DNA of 64,000 nt. Origin: JAXGMV01 sp040768445 (GTDB lineage: Bacteria > Chloroflexota > Anaerolineae > Anaerolineales > Anaerolineaceae). The notes under the pieces are model-generated. The model was given only the letters and a program-made list of their open reading frames with translations, was not told the DNA's origin and made no database searches. Positions 44,321 to 53,161 of this stretch are shown one piece after another (positions within the stretch are counted from its first letter, which is position 1; each line of letters begins with the position of its first letter). The stretch covers positions 2,790,001 through 2,854,000 of the forward strand of contig JAXGMV010000001.1 in the NCBI GenBank assembly GCA_040768445.1, read 5' to 3'. A program made the position numbers and the translations under genes.

Positions 44321-45595
44321 TTATGGAGCAGGACAAACATACAGAGCAGCATTGTCGGCACAGAACTGCTCTTGACCTGGTTGCACCGGGCAGCAGAGAC
44401 CAATGTAATCCGGTGGCGGGGCTTCAGTCTCTGTCGGAGCTTCAGTTGTAGCCTCGGTCGGCACGGCCGTCTCGATAATTATGGGAGTCTCAGTAATCAA
44501 CGGTGCAGTGGGTGTCATGGTTGGTACTGCAGTAGGCGGCGAACAGATTAACTGCACTGCTGTTGCAGTAGGTGCAACCTGAGGGTCATTGGCGATGGCA
44601 AATGCCATATTGTAATGATCCCGGGCACCGCACCAGTCTTCTTTGGCAGCGAGCTCGTCAGCATAGTGGATCAAACCCACGCGATACCGCTCAGCGGCAG
44701 TCCAATCTGAGCCATCGCGTAAATTGGGCATGCCTGCATATACCTGACCAAAGTAATTAATTACTTCTGCCCAGTCAATTTCCCAAAAACTTGAGCCCAA
44801 AATATACGTTCTCGCGAAGTTTCTAAAACCATTTGCTTCCTTATCCATCGGACCAAACCGCTCCGATAACGCCAAATCATAAATACCGGGCTCAAGATCC
44901 CCAGACAGAATTTTTTGAACACCTCTCTGCCGAAGGGCGATATAGTACATTCCATCAACCTCAACCGCACGGTAGGTTAAATTGCGGTTTCTCAAGCCGT
45001 CGAGGGTCACAATTGTGTTTTCCCAATCCTGCGAACGGAGCAGTTGGGTGGCATGATTGAATATTTCCTCTTCGCCACGCATGTCCGGTGTGGGTGTGAG
45101 CGTTGGTTCCAACGTCGGAATGACGGCTGTTGGCGCAGTCGTTTGGGCAATTTTCATCATTGTTTCAGTCAATTTCTCAGCTGCGCCAGGGAACTTCGGA
45201 TCAAGTTGAACGACGTATTCGAACCTCTTTCGAGCTACCTCCAACCGGCCGGCATTCATTTCCTCAAGACCAAGTTGAAATTGCGTAGCGGCAATCATTG
45301 CTACCTGTTCAGATTGATTTTTTAATCTCGCATTGACACCAGTTTGGTACCCGATGAACGCACCAATGGCGATCAGAATAAAAAATATGGTAAGGCCAGC
45401 TAACACCCATAACCAACGCCGGCCGCCCTTCCCTTTTTTAGATTTACCTGGCTTTTTTGCCTTCTGCACAGAGATTTTACTGGTGTCATCAGAGACAACA
45501 TCTAAACGATCACTGCGTAATGGCACTGTGTTCTCTTGGGGTAACAAACCGGGTTGGTTTTCCACCGGGTCTATGTCTTGAAAGTTATTATCCAT
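44321..45595 (-). CDS. Membrane-anchored TPR-like extracellular protein
   Basis: A 424-residue single-pass protein. An N-terminal cytoplasmic stretch with a basic cluster (KKPGKSKKGKGGRRW) precedes a transmembrane helix (about 67-88, LWVLAGLTIFFILIAIGAFI). The outer part has TPR-like helices (FQLGLEEMNAGRLEVARKRF, YVVQLDPKFPGAAEKL), a Thr/Pro linker (TPTPD), more helices and a second Thr/Pro/Glu-rich region; it ends with six Cys in about 30 residues (GLCCPVQPGQEQFCADNAAL), probably a small disulfide-linked knob. Function unknown. The order follows a general surface-protein pattern of this phylum. Confidence 0.75.
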   Translation of the reverse strand: MDNNFQDIDPVENQPGLLPQENTVPLRSDRLDVVSDDTSKISVQKAKKPGKSKKGKGGRRWLWVLAGLTIFFILIAIGAFIGYQTGVNARLKNQSEQVAMIAATQFQLGLEEMNAGRLEVARKRFEYVVQLDPKFPGAAEKLTETMMKIAQTTAPTAVIPTLEPTLTPTPDMRGEEEIFNHATQLLRSQDWENTIVTLDGLRNRNLTYRAVEVDGMYYIALRQRGVQKILSGDLEPGIYDLALSERFGPMDKEANGFRNFARTYILGSSFWEIDWAEVINYFGQVYAGMPNLRDGSDWTAAERYRVGLIHYADELAAKEDWCGARDHYNMAFAIANDPQVAPTATAVQLICSPPTAVPTMTPTAPLITETPIIIETAVPTEATTEAPTETEAPPPDYIGLCCPVQPGQEQFCADNAALYVCPAP

Positions 45596-45771
45596 AATGA
45601 TCCAACATTTTCCAAAATGTATTATTCTCTTAGCTTACATACTGTGGAGATTATATCAAACTATTTTTTCTGTCAAGCAGGACACGGTAGTGAGTAATCG
45701 TAACCTGGTAGGCCTACAAGGTGGTTTATAATATTTTGACATCTTTAAATACCAAAACATTAAGAAACCTG

Positions 45772-46458
45772 ATGACAATAACAACACTTGGAAATTTATA
45801 CATCGTTGCAACACCCATCGGAAATCCCGATGATATAACGCTGCGAGCAGTCAACACACTCAAAGCAGTGGATGGCGTGATTTGCGAAGAGTATCGTGAT
45901 GGATCGACTTTGCTCAAAGCGCTTGAAATTGCGAAAACAGAACTGATCCTGTACAACGAGCACAACGCAGCCGCCCAAACGCCCATCATCATTGAAAAAC
46001 TTATCTCCGGCAAAAACCTGGCACTCATCTCAGATTGCGGCACACCGGTATTCGCTGACCCCGGCTATCTGCTGGTGGAGCAAGCAGCGATCTATCAAAT
46101 CAGGGTCATACCGCTTCCCGGACCTTCATCACTGACAACAACTCTTTCAATCCTTGATTTTAAACTGGATGAGTTTTACTTTGCCGGCTTTTTACCGCGT
46201 GAGACACAACAACGCTCCGAAAGATTACAGAAGTTAAAAGCCTTAAAAGTCCCTATTGTTCTGATGGATACACCTTATCGTCTTGTTAAACTCCTGGATG
46301 AGGTGATATCAGCCTTTGGCAAGGCGCGCCTGGCCACCCTTGCGTGTGACCTTACGCTTCCATCAGAGAAGATTTATCGCGGTACGTTGTCAGAAATTCG
46401 AACATCACTTGAGAAACAAAAAGCAGAGTTTATGCTGGTTATACACCGAGAGGGTTAG
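45772..46458 (+). CDS. rsmI: RsmI: 16S rRNA C1402 2'-O-methyltransferase
   Basis: A 228-residue SAM-dependent tetrapyrrole-methylase-fold enzyme that methylates cytidine 1402 of 16S rRNA. Family blocks GNLYIVATPIGNPDDITLRA, LISDCGTPVFADPGYLLVEQA, IPLPGPSSLTTTLSI and FAGFLPRE are clear. ATG 45772 (MTITTLGNLY) is preferred over the upstream in-frame GTG 45721. It lacks the C-terminal extension of the roughly 280-residue forms. Its stop is a single base from the stop of the convergent RelA/SpoT gene. Confidence 0.92.
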   Translation: MTITTLGNLYIVATPIGNPDDITLRAVNTLKAVDGVICEEYRDGSTLLKALEIAKTELILYNEHNAAAQTPIIIEKLISGKNLALISDCGTPVFADPGYLLVEQAAIYQIRVIPLPGPSSLTTTLSILDFKLDEFYFAGFLPRETQQRSERLQKLKALKVPIVLMDTPYRLVKLLDEVISAFGKARLATLACDLTLPSEKIYRGTLSEIRTSLEKQKAEFMLVIHREG

Positions 46459-46459
46459 G

Positions 46460-48313
46460 TCAAACCAGCTCAATCAAATCAAGCTGGATATCACAAGTGC
46501 GCAGTAAAGATTCCAATTTCTCTTTTGATTGCGGGTCTATATTGAGCACAACCAGGCGCAGGTAAAAACTGCCGTCAGGTGCTGTTGTGTTGACACTGCG
46601 TAAAATATTGGCGCCGACAGATGAAATGATGAGCGCTAATTGTGCTAACACACCAGGTTTATTAGATTCATTGTTTCCCATAATAACGATAGAAGTCCAC
46701 CCCAGCACTTCTTTACGTATACCGGCTTCTGCCATGGCATTGGAGAAATCGATTAACCTGATGGCACCGCTGCCGATTGCAGCATAAAGATCCTCAAGGC
46801 TGGAGCTTCCAAGCATACCAAGCAAGTTGTGGAGCCGATTCGGCTCAAGAACGGCAATATCATCCAGGTCCAAAAGACCGCACTGCTCAATAACGGAGCT
46901 GGCTGCCTGCCGTCCTTTTTCTGCTGCCTTTTTCAAAGCCTCGGTTGCCAGCACCATTCTTAATAATCGTGCTGTTGTAGTATTAGAGTAACTAAGCCAC
47001 TCCTCGGAGGGTTGCTGCCGCAGCGTGCTTGGAATAATCTCAATCACATCACCTGCCTTGACTTTCTCAGACAGTTTTGCCATTTTTCCGTTTACTTCCA
47101 CCCTGCCGATTTTATCAAGCCAAAATTCCTGTTGTATTGAGGCAATCGCATCAAGGACAGTCGAGCCCTCCTGGACAAATCTCACGCCGCCAGAAGGGGT
47201 CAGTATTTCCACCGGTTGATAATGAGACGTATCCTTATTGTTCTGTAGGGCGTAGATAATTCCCCAGCTGTTCTCGCCTTCCATGCGCTCGGTCATGATT
47301 GCCACCTCGATAGCGCCGAAATCCGGCAGCCAGGCAGTGACCTGCAGTGCCTGGTAACCGTTTTGCGGGAAAGCAATGTAATCGTCAAACCTGTTCTGAT
47401 CGATATAAGGACCGAGATACCGGTTGACTGCCGGCAGCAGGCTGTAACAGTCGCGTTCATCATCCGAGGAAACAACCATCCTGAAACTGATGACATCATT
47501 TACAGATCGGAAGTCATTCATGCTGGCTTTACGTTCACGCGCCATCCGGCGAAGTTTTTGCCAGCTCTGCCAGTACCCATTGACTGTGATCTGGATATTG
47601 CCTTCGATACCCTGCTTTGCCATAATCCTGGCAAGTTCATCCTGCATTGGATTGATAAATTCCGGGTTTAAGCGTGGATCAGCGTCAATGATACCTTTGA
47701 CATAGGCGTAAGTTTCAGGGTCCATGTAAGGAAATGCAAGATCCTCCAGGTACCGGCGCCATTCATAGCAGTTCAAGATACCGGCCAGTTTTCCGTAGGC
47801 GCGTATCGCTTCTGTCGCCTTCTTGATTTTCTTCTCAGGCGGCATATGCTCAAGTGTCATGATGTTATGCGTTTTATCTGCCAGCTTGACCAGAAATACA
47901 CCTGGATCACGAAACATCGCAATTTTCCGCAGCGTTTCAATTTCACGCGTCCAACCACCATGCTCACTCAACTTGGTCATGCCATCGACAATAAAAGCAA
48001 CCTGTTCACCAAGAATGCCCGGAAATTTCTCTCTGATCATGTCAAGCGAACCACCCCGGTCTTCAACACTGTCATGCAGCAGCGCAGAAATTGTCCAGGC
48101 TTCGTTTCCAGTTAGCCTGTCAATAAAAGCAGCAACCCATACACAATGCGTGTCAAAATAAGGCTCACCACTCAACCGCATTTGTCCGGCATGCAGTTCT
48201 TTACCCCATTCATAGGCCTGGTAAATAGCACTCGTGCGCGCCTCAAAAGGCAGCGGAGAAAAGGCTGTGACTATTTTCGGGCGGACTTCTTCAATTTTGA
48301 CGTAAGCAACCAA
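46460..48313 (-). CDS. RelA/SpoT-family protein, hydrolase domain intact, synthetase degenerate
   Basis: A 617-residue RSH protein: HD domain (about 25-170; ALLHDSVEDRGG with the HDxxED-like motif, KLADKTHNIMTLEH), synthetase domain (about 230-370), TGS (VEILTPSGGVRFVQEGST), and a C-terminal ACT domain. In the synthetase part, NGYWQSWQKLRRM stands where family members have GRxKxxYSIxxK, FDDYIAFP replaces F-K-DYIA-P, NGYQALQVT replaces NGYQSLHT and IEVAIMT replaces VEVQIRT. So (p)ppGpp synthesis is doubtful while hydrolysis looks retained. TTG start at 48313 has AAAAGGA upstream. Confidence 0.88.
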   Translation of the reverse strand: MVAYVKIEEVRPKIVTAFSPLPFEARTSAIYQAYEWGKELHAGQMRLSGEPYFDTHCVWVAAFIDRLTGNEAWTISALLHDSVEDRGGSLDMIREKFPGILGEQVAFIVDGMTKLSEHGGWTREIETLRKIAMFRDPGVFLVKLADKTHNIMTLEHMPPEKKIKKATEAIRAYGKLAGILNCYEWRRYLEDLAFPYMDPETYAYVKGIIDADPRLNPEFINPMQDELARIMAKQGIEGNIQITVNGYWQSWQKLRRMARERKASMNDFRSVNDVISFRMVVSSDDERDCYSLLPAVNRYLGPYIDQNRFDDYIAFPQNGYQALQVTAWLPDFGAIEVAIMTERMEGENSWGIIYALQNNKDTSHYQPVEILTPSGGVRFVQEGSTVLDAIASIQQEFWLDKIGRVEVNGKMAKLSEKVKAGDVIEIIPSTLRQQPSEEWLSYSNTTTARLLRMVLATEALKKAAEKGRQAASSVIEQCGLLDLDDIAVLEPNRLHNLLGMLGSSSLEDLYAAIGSGAIRLIDFSNAMAEAGIRKEVLGWTSIVIMGNNESNKPGVLAQLALIISSVGANILRSVNTTAPDGSFYLRLVVLNIDPQSKEKLESLLRTCDIQLDLIELV

Positions 48314-48496
48314 GTAGTTATCCTTTTGTTAATCTTGAAAAATTCACCCCAATAAAAAATTATACTCGTATTCGTCAGATTGTATAATTTTAGTATATTG
48401 TTCTCTCATCCTATGTTATTGATTGCTGACTCTTGTCCTTGAAATATCAACCGTCGCATGCTAAAATTCGGACTTAGTATTTATGGAAAAACATTG

Positions 48497-48880
48497 ATGC
48501 ATAAACTAACCACAATCACATTTATTTTGTTAATTTTTATTATAACTGCCTGTCAACCTCAAAAAGAGCCGGCGGCTCTGGTGGTTGAAAACTACCTGGG
48601 TGCGATCGTTAACAAGGATGCTGACAAAATATCCGTGCTGTCCTGCGCCGATTGGGTCGACAGTGCCATGTTGGACCTTGATGCCTTCCAGGGTGTCGAA
48701 GCCAGGCTGGACGGCTTGCAGTGCGCAGTTACAGGAACAGAAGACTCATTCACCCTGGTGAAATGCCAGGGCGCAATCCTGGCAACTTATAATAACGAAG
48801 AACAGAAGTTTGACTTAGACACACGGACTTATCTACTCAGTCAATTTAATGGTGATTGGTTGGTTTGTGGCACACGATAA
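48497..48880 (+). CDS. Small lipoprotein
   Basis: A 127-residue secreted lipoprotein. ATG 48497 gives a signal peptide MHKLTTITFILLIFIITAC, with lipobox ITAC; upstream ATG-in-frame starts exist but make the leader too long. After the Cys it has a short charged stretch and a compact domain with three Cys (LSCADWVDSAM, GLQCAVTGTEDSF, LVKCQGAIL), a pattern of a small NTF2-like fold with a disulfide. Function unknown. Overlaps the next gene by 32 bases. Confidence 0.65.
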   Translation: MHKLTTITFILLIFIITACQPQKEPAALVVENYLGAIVNKDADKISVLSCADWVDSAMLDLDAFQGVEARLDGLQCAVTGTEDSFTLVKCQGAILATYNNEEQKFDLDTRTYLLSQFNGDWLVCGTR

Positions 48881-49910
48881 TTCTTTACTAACTCACATTA
48901 AAAAATTAATCCCCCTGCTCTGCATCATGATGATGTCAGTATTGATTCAGGCTTGCTCGGGTGCAGCCAACCCAGCTGAGCTTCAAAACCTATCAGCAGA
49001 GACAGAAGTGTTGGCGCAAACGGAGCAAGTTGGTATAACCAGCAGCTCGATTATTTCCACAACAGATAGAACTGACCCTGAAGTGACACCCACTGGTCCC
49101 ATTATTAGCAGTTCTGAAAATCAAGTGATTGCCACAGCCACGCCTGATCTTCGCCTGGACCCGGCAGATTGGATGGAATGGCCGGTCGTACCCATGATCT
49201 CAGACCGCGCAAAACAGATATACAATGAGGGCATTGAAAAAGGACTTGACCCCAACGTTTTCTCAAAAGCCGGCGATTGCCAAAACATCACCACCTACTT
49301 TTTGGCTGTCTTTGAAGACCCTGACCAATACAGGCTCGGCGCTGAATATTCTTACCTCCAGGAAACCATTTACTATTACGATGGCTCCTTTTCCCGGGAA
49401 AGCATGGCCGTCAAAGGCGGGATGAATGTGGCTGCTGTGCTGTCCCCCATGCGCGCCAACCAGACGTATTGCAAGGGCGGCGAATCACCGCTTGACTGTG
49501 AACTGAGGCTTAACAACCCCAGCATTATGCTGGTGAGCATGGAAGAAGCCTGGGGCGAACAAAATTCAGCCGCCAACTACGAAAAGTATATGCGCATGAT
49601 TTTGGATAAGATCATTGCCAACGGCACCCTGCCCATTATCGCCACCAAGGCGGATAACCTTGAAGGTGATCATCGCATCAACGAGACAATTGTCAAGCTG
49701 GCTTACGAGTACGACATTCCCCTGTGGAATTTCTGGCGCGCCGTCCAGGAACTCCCCAACAATGGCATCCTGGCAGATGGGTTCCACCTCTCACACGGCT
49801 ACAACCAGTTTGATAACAAGTATGCTTTGCAAAGCGGCTGGCCGGTGCGCAACCTGACCGCCCTGCAGGTGCTGGACTCCGTGCGCCGGCAGTTGGCGGA
49901 AACACCCTAA
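48849..49910 (+). CDS. Lipoprotein with SGNH-hydrolase-like domain
   Basis: A 353-residue secreted protein. Its signal peptide (LLCIMMMSVLIQACSG) ends in a lipobox LIQAC, then a Ser/Thr-rich linker of about 70 residues. The folded part includes SRESMAVKGGMNVAAVLSPM, PIIATKADNLEGDHRINETI and DGFHLSHGYNQF; the last has the D-x-x-H arrangement of SGNH/GDSL esterases. The nucleophilic Ser block is not certain. The ATG overlaps the preceding gene by 32 bases, so translational coupling is likely. A terminator follows at 49989. Confidence 0.65.
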   Translation: MVIGWFVAHDNSLLTHIKKLIPLLCIMMMSVLIQACSGAANPAELQNLSAETEVLAQTEQVGITSSSIISTTDRTDPEVTPTGPIISSSENQVIATATPDLRLDPADWMEWPVVPMISDRAKQIYNEGIEKGLDPNVFSKAGDCQNITTYFLAVFEDPDQYRLGAEYSYLQETIYYYDGSFSRESMAVKGGMNVAAVLSPMRANQTYCKGGESPLDCELRLNNPSIMLVSMEEAWGEQNSAANYEKYMRMILDKIIANGTLPIIATKADNLEGDHRINETIVKLAYEYDIPLWNFWRAVQELPNNGILADGFHLSHGYNQFDNKYALQSGWPVRNLTALQVLDSVRRQLAETP

Positions 49911-49988
49911 TGTGTGTCTTTTCCACACCCTTATAACCTACCCTAATAACAAATCCTCTTGAATATATCTCGGAAAAACTCTCTTATT

Positions 49989-50014
49989 GCCTCTTATTGG
50001 TTAGAGGCTTTTTC
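49989..50014 (+). terminator. Intrinsic terminator
   Basis: GCCTCT (49989-49994) and AGAGGC (50003-50008) with TTTTTCT following; ends the lipoprotein transcript. Confidence 0.75.
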
Positions 50015-50097
50015 TAGTCGTACGAACTTGCTACAACCTCGTTATTAATGTTTGTTAAATGGATGAGAAAGGATTGAACAAAATGTTCAGTCCCGAG

Positions 50098-50640
50098 TGC
50101 CCCCAGGGAGATTCGAATTGCATCCCCCTTGTGGGGACGACCGTTATTTTGTGCTTTAAATTAGAAATGACTGACATGAGTAGCCAGTCATTTGTGCCCC
50201 CAGGGAGATTTGGATACCATCCCCTCAATGGGGACTCCAGTTAAAAAAAAGGCTGATCTTTTTAGGTCAGTCATTTGTGCCCCCAGGGAGATTCGAATAA
50301 CATCCCCCCTGTGGGGACTCCCGTTTTAATGCAAAAACCAGCTTGCGCTGGTCTTGTGCCCCCAGGGAGATTCAGATAATATCCCCCCTGTGGGGACGAT
50401 CGTTTTTTTTGTGTGCCCCCAGGGAGATTCGAATACCATCCCTCCTGCGGGGACGATCGTTTTTTTTGTGTGCCCCCAGGGAGATTCGAATTACATACCC
50501 CCTGTGGGTACGAGTGTTTTTAATGGAAAAACCAGCTTGCGCTGGTTGTGTGCCCCCAGGGAGATTCGAATAGCATCCCCTCAATGGGGACGAGCGTTTT
50601 TTTGTGTTGTAAATAAGAAATGACTGACCTGTTTGGTCAG
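50098..50640 (-). repeat. Tandem array of seven tRNA-Glu 3'-end units with hairpin inserts
   Basis: Seven units start (plus-strand view) at 50098, 50195, 50278, 50357, 50414, 50471 and 50551, spaced 97, 83, 79, 57, 57 and 80 bases, plus 97 to the true tRNA gene at 50648. On the minus strand each ends like the tRNA: TTCGAATCTCCCTGGGGGCA (small changes in units 2 and 4). Immediately before TTCGAA each has a 20-base insert relative to the tRNA, containing a 5-bp stem TCCCC/GGGGA in the plus view with a 5-base loop; in unit 6 the stem is TACCC/GGGTA, a compensatory change. In unit 3 the insert is flanked by exact tRNA sequence on both sides. Between some units lie terminator-like hairpins (GACTGACC/GGTCAGTC type, and ACCAGC/GCTGGT type) with T-runs on the minus strand. 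Function unknown. Confidence 0.9.
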
Positions 50641-50647
50641 TCAATTG
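50608..50647 (-). terminator. Terminator of tRNA-Glu
   Basis: On the minus strand TGACTGACC pairs with GGTCAGTCA and is followed by TTTCTTATTT. It stands immediately behind the tRNA 3' end. Similar hairpins follow units 2 and 3 of the array. Confidence 0.7.
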
Positions 50648-50720
50648 TGCCCCCAGGGAGATTCGAACTCCCGTTTTAGCCTTGAAAGGGCTGCGTCCTG
50701 GTCCCCTAGACGATGGGGGC
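50648..50720 (-). tRNA. tRNA-Glu (anticodon TTC)
   Basis: Minus-strand cloverleaf of 73 bases: acceptor GCCCCCA/TGGGGGC, D-arm GTCTAGGGGACCAGGAC, anticodon loop CTTTCAA giving anticodon UUC, T-arm GGGAG-TTCGAAT-CTCCC, discriminator A. CCA is not encoded. One C-A mismatch closes the anticodon stem. The 3' end is the source of the downstream repeat array. Confidence 0.93.
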
Positions 50721-50724
50721 AACG

Positions 50725-50757
50725 GAAGAAATTCTACCATTACACCACAGGATGGTC
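50725..50757 (-). pseudogene. Possible tRNA 5'-half remnant (tRNA-Gln-like)
   Basis: Directly upstream of tRNA-Glu the minus strand reads ATCCTGTGGTGTAATGGTAG, then AATTTCTTCC. The TGGTGTAATGGTAG D-arm is characteristic of bacterial tRNA-Gln 5' halves. No anticodon arm or 3' half follows, since tRNA-Glu starts at once. Either a truncated tRNA gene or chance; short. Confidence 0.35.
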
Positions 50758-50814
50758 AAGATATTGATAAGCCAATTTGTCCACAAATTTCTTGCTAAAT
50801 TGATAAGAACTTGA

Positions 50815-51492
50815 TCAAAGGCTCTCAACAGGTTGTATACACAGCACCGAATCATTGGATGGGCTGTTGACCAGTCTTGATACCGGGTATGCCATCATCA
50901 GACAAGAATCGAAGGGCTTCAACATCTCCTTCAACTCAGGCTCCGGCCTGGGCTTCAACCATTCCCATGCAGTTGACCTGTCAAGGATCACTGGCATGCG
51001 GTCATGGATGGGCGCCAGCAAGCTGTTCGGTGTGGTGGTGATGATTGTGCAGCTTTCTATTGTTTCCTCAGTGCTAGGCTGCTTCCAGGCATCCCAGATG
51101 CCGGCAAAGAAGAACAGCGGGTCTGATTTCAGCTTGATATAAAACGGCGTGGACGGCACTTTTTTGTCAGGTGATTTTTTCCACTCATAAAAGCCGTCAG
51201 CCGGAATCAGGCAGCGGCGTGATTTGAAAGATTGCTTGTAGGATGGCTTCTCGCTGATGGTCTCTGCGCGGGCATTGATCATGCTGTAAGCCACATCCAT
51301 CGATTTTGCCCAGAACGGAATAAGCCCCCAGCGCAGCATGTCAATTTTTGGTTCGTCAAGGTCTCTGATCACGGCAATATTCTGGCTGGGGGAGATGTTG
51401 TAGCGCGGTATCCACTCCTCAGGCACCTGTATTAATCTCAGCTGCTGCTGCAGTACCGCTGCTTCCAAAGTCAAAGTAAAACGACCGCACAT
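50815..51492 (-). CDS. yedK: SRAP-family protein (YedK/HMCES)
   Basis: A 225-residue SOS-response-associated peptidase that shields abasic sites in single-stranded DNA by forming a thiazolidine crosslink through Cys2. MCGRFTL at the start supplies Cys2; WGLIPFWAK, MINARAETI, RRCLIPADGFYEWKK and IHDRMPVIL are the family blocks, including the active-site Asn, Glu and His. Upstream of it lies ftcD in the opposite direction. Confidence 0.93.
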   Translation of the reverse strand: MCGRFTLTLEAAVLQQQLRLIQVPEEWIPRYNISPSQNIAVIRDLDEPKIDMLRWGLIPFWAKSMDVAYSMINARAETISEKPSYKQSFKSRRCLIPADGFYEWKKSPDKKVPSTPFYIKLKSDPLFFFAGIWDAWKQPSTEETIESCTIITTTPNSLLAPIHDRMPVILDRSTAWEWLKPRPEPELKEMLKPFDSCLMMAYPVSRLVNSPSNDSVLCIQPVESL

Positions 51493-51601
51493 AAAGATAC
51501 ACCTATCCCTTCAGTCAATGACCTGCTGAACCGCAGGTACTGTAACTAAAAATCTACTGCTTTCTGAATTATAATAACAAAAACAATCCAGGAGCGAAAC
51601 C

Positions 51602-53161
51602 ATGCCCAATCCTCTTGTAGAATGCATACCCAATTATTCTGAAGCCCGCCGGCCTGAAGTCATTGACCAGATCAAGAAAGCGATTGAAAGCGTCGAAGGT
51701 GTTTATGTCCTCGACCAGCATTCAGATCAAGACCATAACCGCACGGTGATCACGTTTATCGGCAGTCCTGAGGCAGTGGTTGATGCAGCCTATAAGTCGA
51801 TTGAGCTGGCATCGAAATTGATCAACCTGGATCAGCATACCGGCGCACATCCGCGCCTGGGTGCAACCGACGTCGTGCCATTTGTTCCAATCAGTGATGT
51901 CACCATGCTGGATTGTGTTGAGCTTGCCCGCAAGCTGGGCGAGCGTGTAGGGTCTGAGCTTAACATCCCTGTATACCTGTATGAAGAAGCGGCGACAACA
52001 CCAGCACGGAAGAACCTCGAAGATATCCGGCGCGGTGAATATGAAGGGTTGAAAGCCGAGATCGAGACCTCTGAAACACGCAAACCTGATTTTGGCCCAT
52101 CCAAACTGGGAACAGCTGGTGCGACAGTAATCGGTGCTCGCAATCCATTGATCGCTTTCAATGTCTACTTATCAACTGATGATGTCCGTATTGCCCAAAA
52201 TATCGCACGAGCAGTGCGGCATTCTTCTGGCGGTATGCGCTATGTCAAGGCGATGGGAATACTTGTGGAAGGTAAAGCACAGGTGTCCATGAACCTGACG
52301 AACTTCGCCAAGTCACCAGTTGCGCGGGTTGTTGAGATGATCAGACGCGAAGCTGAGCATCATGGCGTGAGCATCGCCCGCTCTGAGCTTGTCGGTTTGA
52401 TCCCGCAGCAGGCGCTGGTGGATGCAGCCACCTGGTACTTGCAGTTGGACGGCTTTTCGCCGGATCAGATCCTCGAGCAGCGTTTGTTTACAGTTTCCCA
52501 GAACGCCGCACAGCGGAAATCTGAGGGTGAGCAAGAACCTGCGACAGATATTGTTGCGCAGCTGGCTGAAGGTACCCCAACACCGGGCGGCGGTTCAGCT
52601 GCGGCGTACACTGCTGCAGAAGCCGCAGCGCTTGTACAAATGGTTACCAGGTTGACCATTGGCAAGAAAAAATACGCCGGTGTTGAAGCAAAGATGTGGG
52701 ATATCTTATCTCAGGCCACGCAGCTGACCAGCGAGTTCAGGCAGGCGGTGGTGGATGATTCGCAGGCTTTCATGAAGATCATGGAAGCATTCAAGCTGCC
52801 CAAAGAAACAGATGAACAAATTGCTGCACGCAATGCAGTAATTGAAGAGCATACTTTTGGCGCAGCCATTGTGCCGCTGGAAGTTGCTGGCAAGTGCCTG
52901 AATGTCATGCAGCTTGCCGCTGAAGTGATTGAGTTTGGTAACCTGAATGCAATCTCAGACGGCGGCAGCGCAGCCTTCCTTGCCAAAGCCGCGTTTACAG
53001 CAGCCGGCATGAACGTCAGGATCAATTTGCTCAATGTCGCTGACCAGGATCGCGCAAGATTAATCCTCAATGACCTTGAAGTGCTGGAAAGCCATGTCAA
53101 AGAGGTTGAAAGCGCCATCAGGTCAATCCTTGAATCACGGGGTGGGGTAAAACCATTTTGA
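51602..53161 (+). CDS. ftcD: Bifunctional glutamate formimidoyltransferase / formimidoyl-THF cyclodeaminase
   Basis: A 519-residue fusion. Residues 1 to about 300 are formiminotransferase (MPNPLVECIPNYSEARRPEV, HTGAHPRLGATDVVPFVP, GTAGATVIGARNPLIAFNVY), transferring the formimino group from formiminoglutamate to tetrahydrofolate in histidine breakdown. Residues about 320 to 510 are cyclodeaminase (LAEGTPTPGGGSAAAYTAAE, FLAKAAFTAAGMNVRINL). The fused order matches the vertebrate enzyme; many bacteria have separate genes. ATG 51602 follows AGGAGCGAAACC. The stop overlaps the start of the next gene. Confidence 0.94.
   Translation: MPNPLVECIPNYSEARRPEVIDQIKKAIESVEGVYVLDQHSDQDHNRTVITFIGSPEAVVDAAYKSIELASKLINLDQHTGAHPRLGATDVVPFVPISDVTMLDCVELARKLGERVGSELNIPVYLYEEAATTPARKNLEDIRRGEYEGLKAEIETSETRKPDFGPSKLGTAGATVIGARNPLIAFNVYLSTDDVRIAQNIARAVRHSSGGMRYVKAMGILVEGKAQVSMNLTNFAKSPVARVVEMIRREAEHHGVSIARSELVGLIPQQALVDAATWYLQLDGFSPDQILEQRLFTVSQNAAQRKSEGEQEPATDIVAQLAEGTPTPGGGSAAAYTAAEAAALVQMVTRLTIGKKKYAGVEAKMWDILSQATQLTSEFRQAVVDDSQAFMKIMEAFKLPKETDEQIAARNAVIEEHTFGAAIVPLEVAGKCLNVMQLAAEVIEFGNLNAISDGGSAAFLAKAAFTAAGMNVRINLLNVADQDRARLILNDLEVLESHVKEVESAIRSILESRGGVKPF

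Noticed and set aside
50343..50623. Open frames of 76 and 89 codons across the tRNA-derived array
   Set aside because: They translate the repeat units over and over (CPQGDSN-like peptides) and have no ribosome sites; artefacts of repetition.
50098..50720. CRISPR-like periodic repeats
   Set aside because: The repeats are the 3' end of the adjacent tRNA-Glu with a hairpin insert, the intervening segments are themselves recurrent hairpins and not unique spacers, and there are no cas genes.
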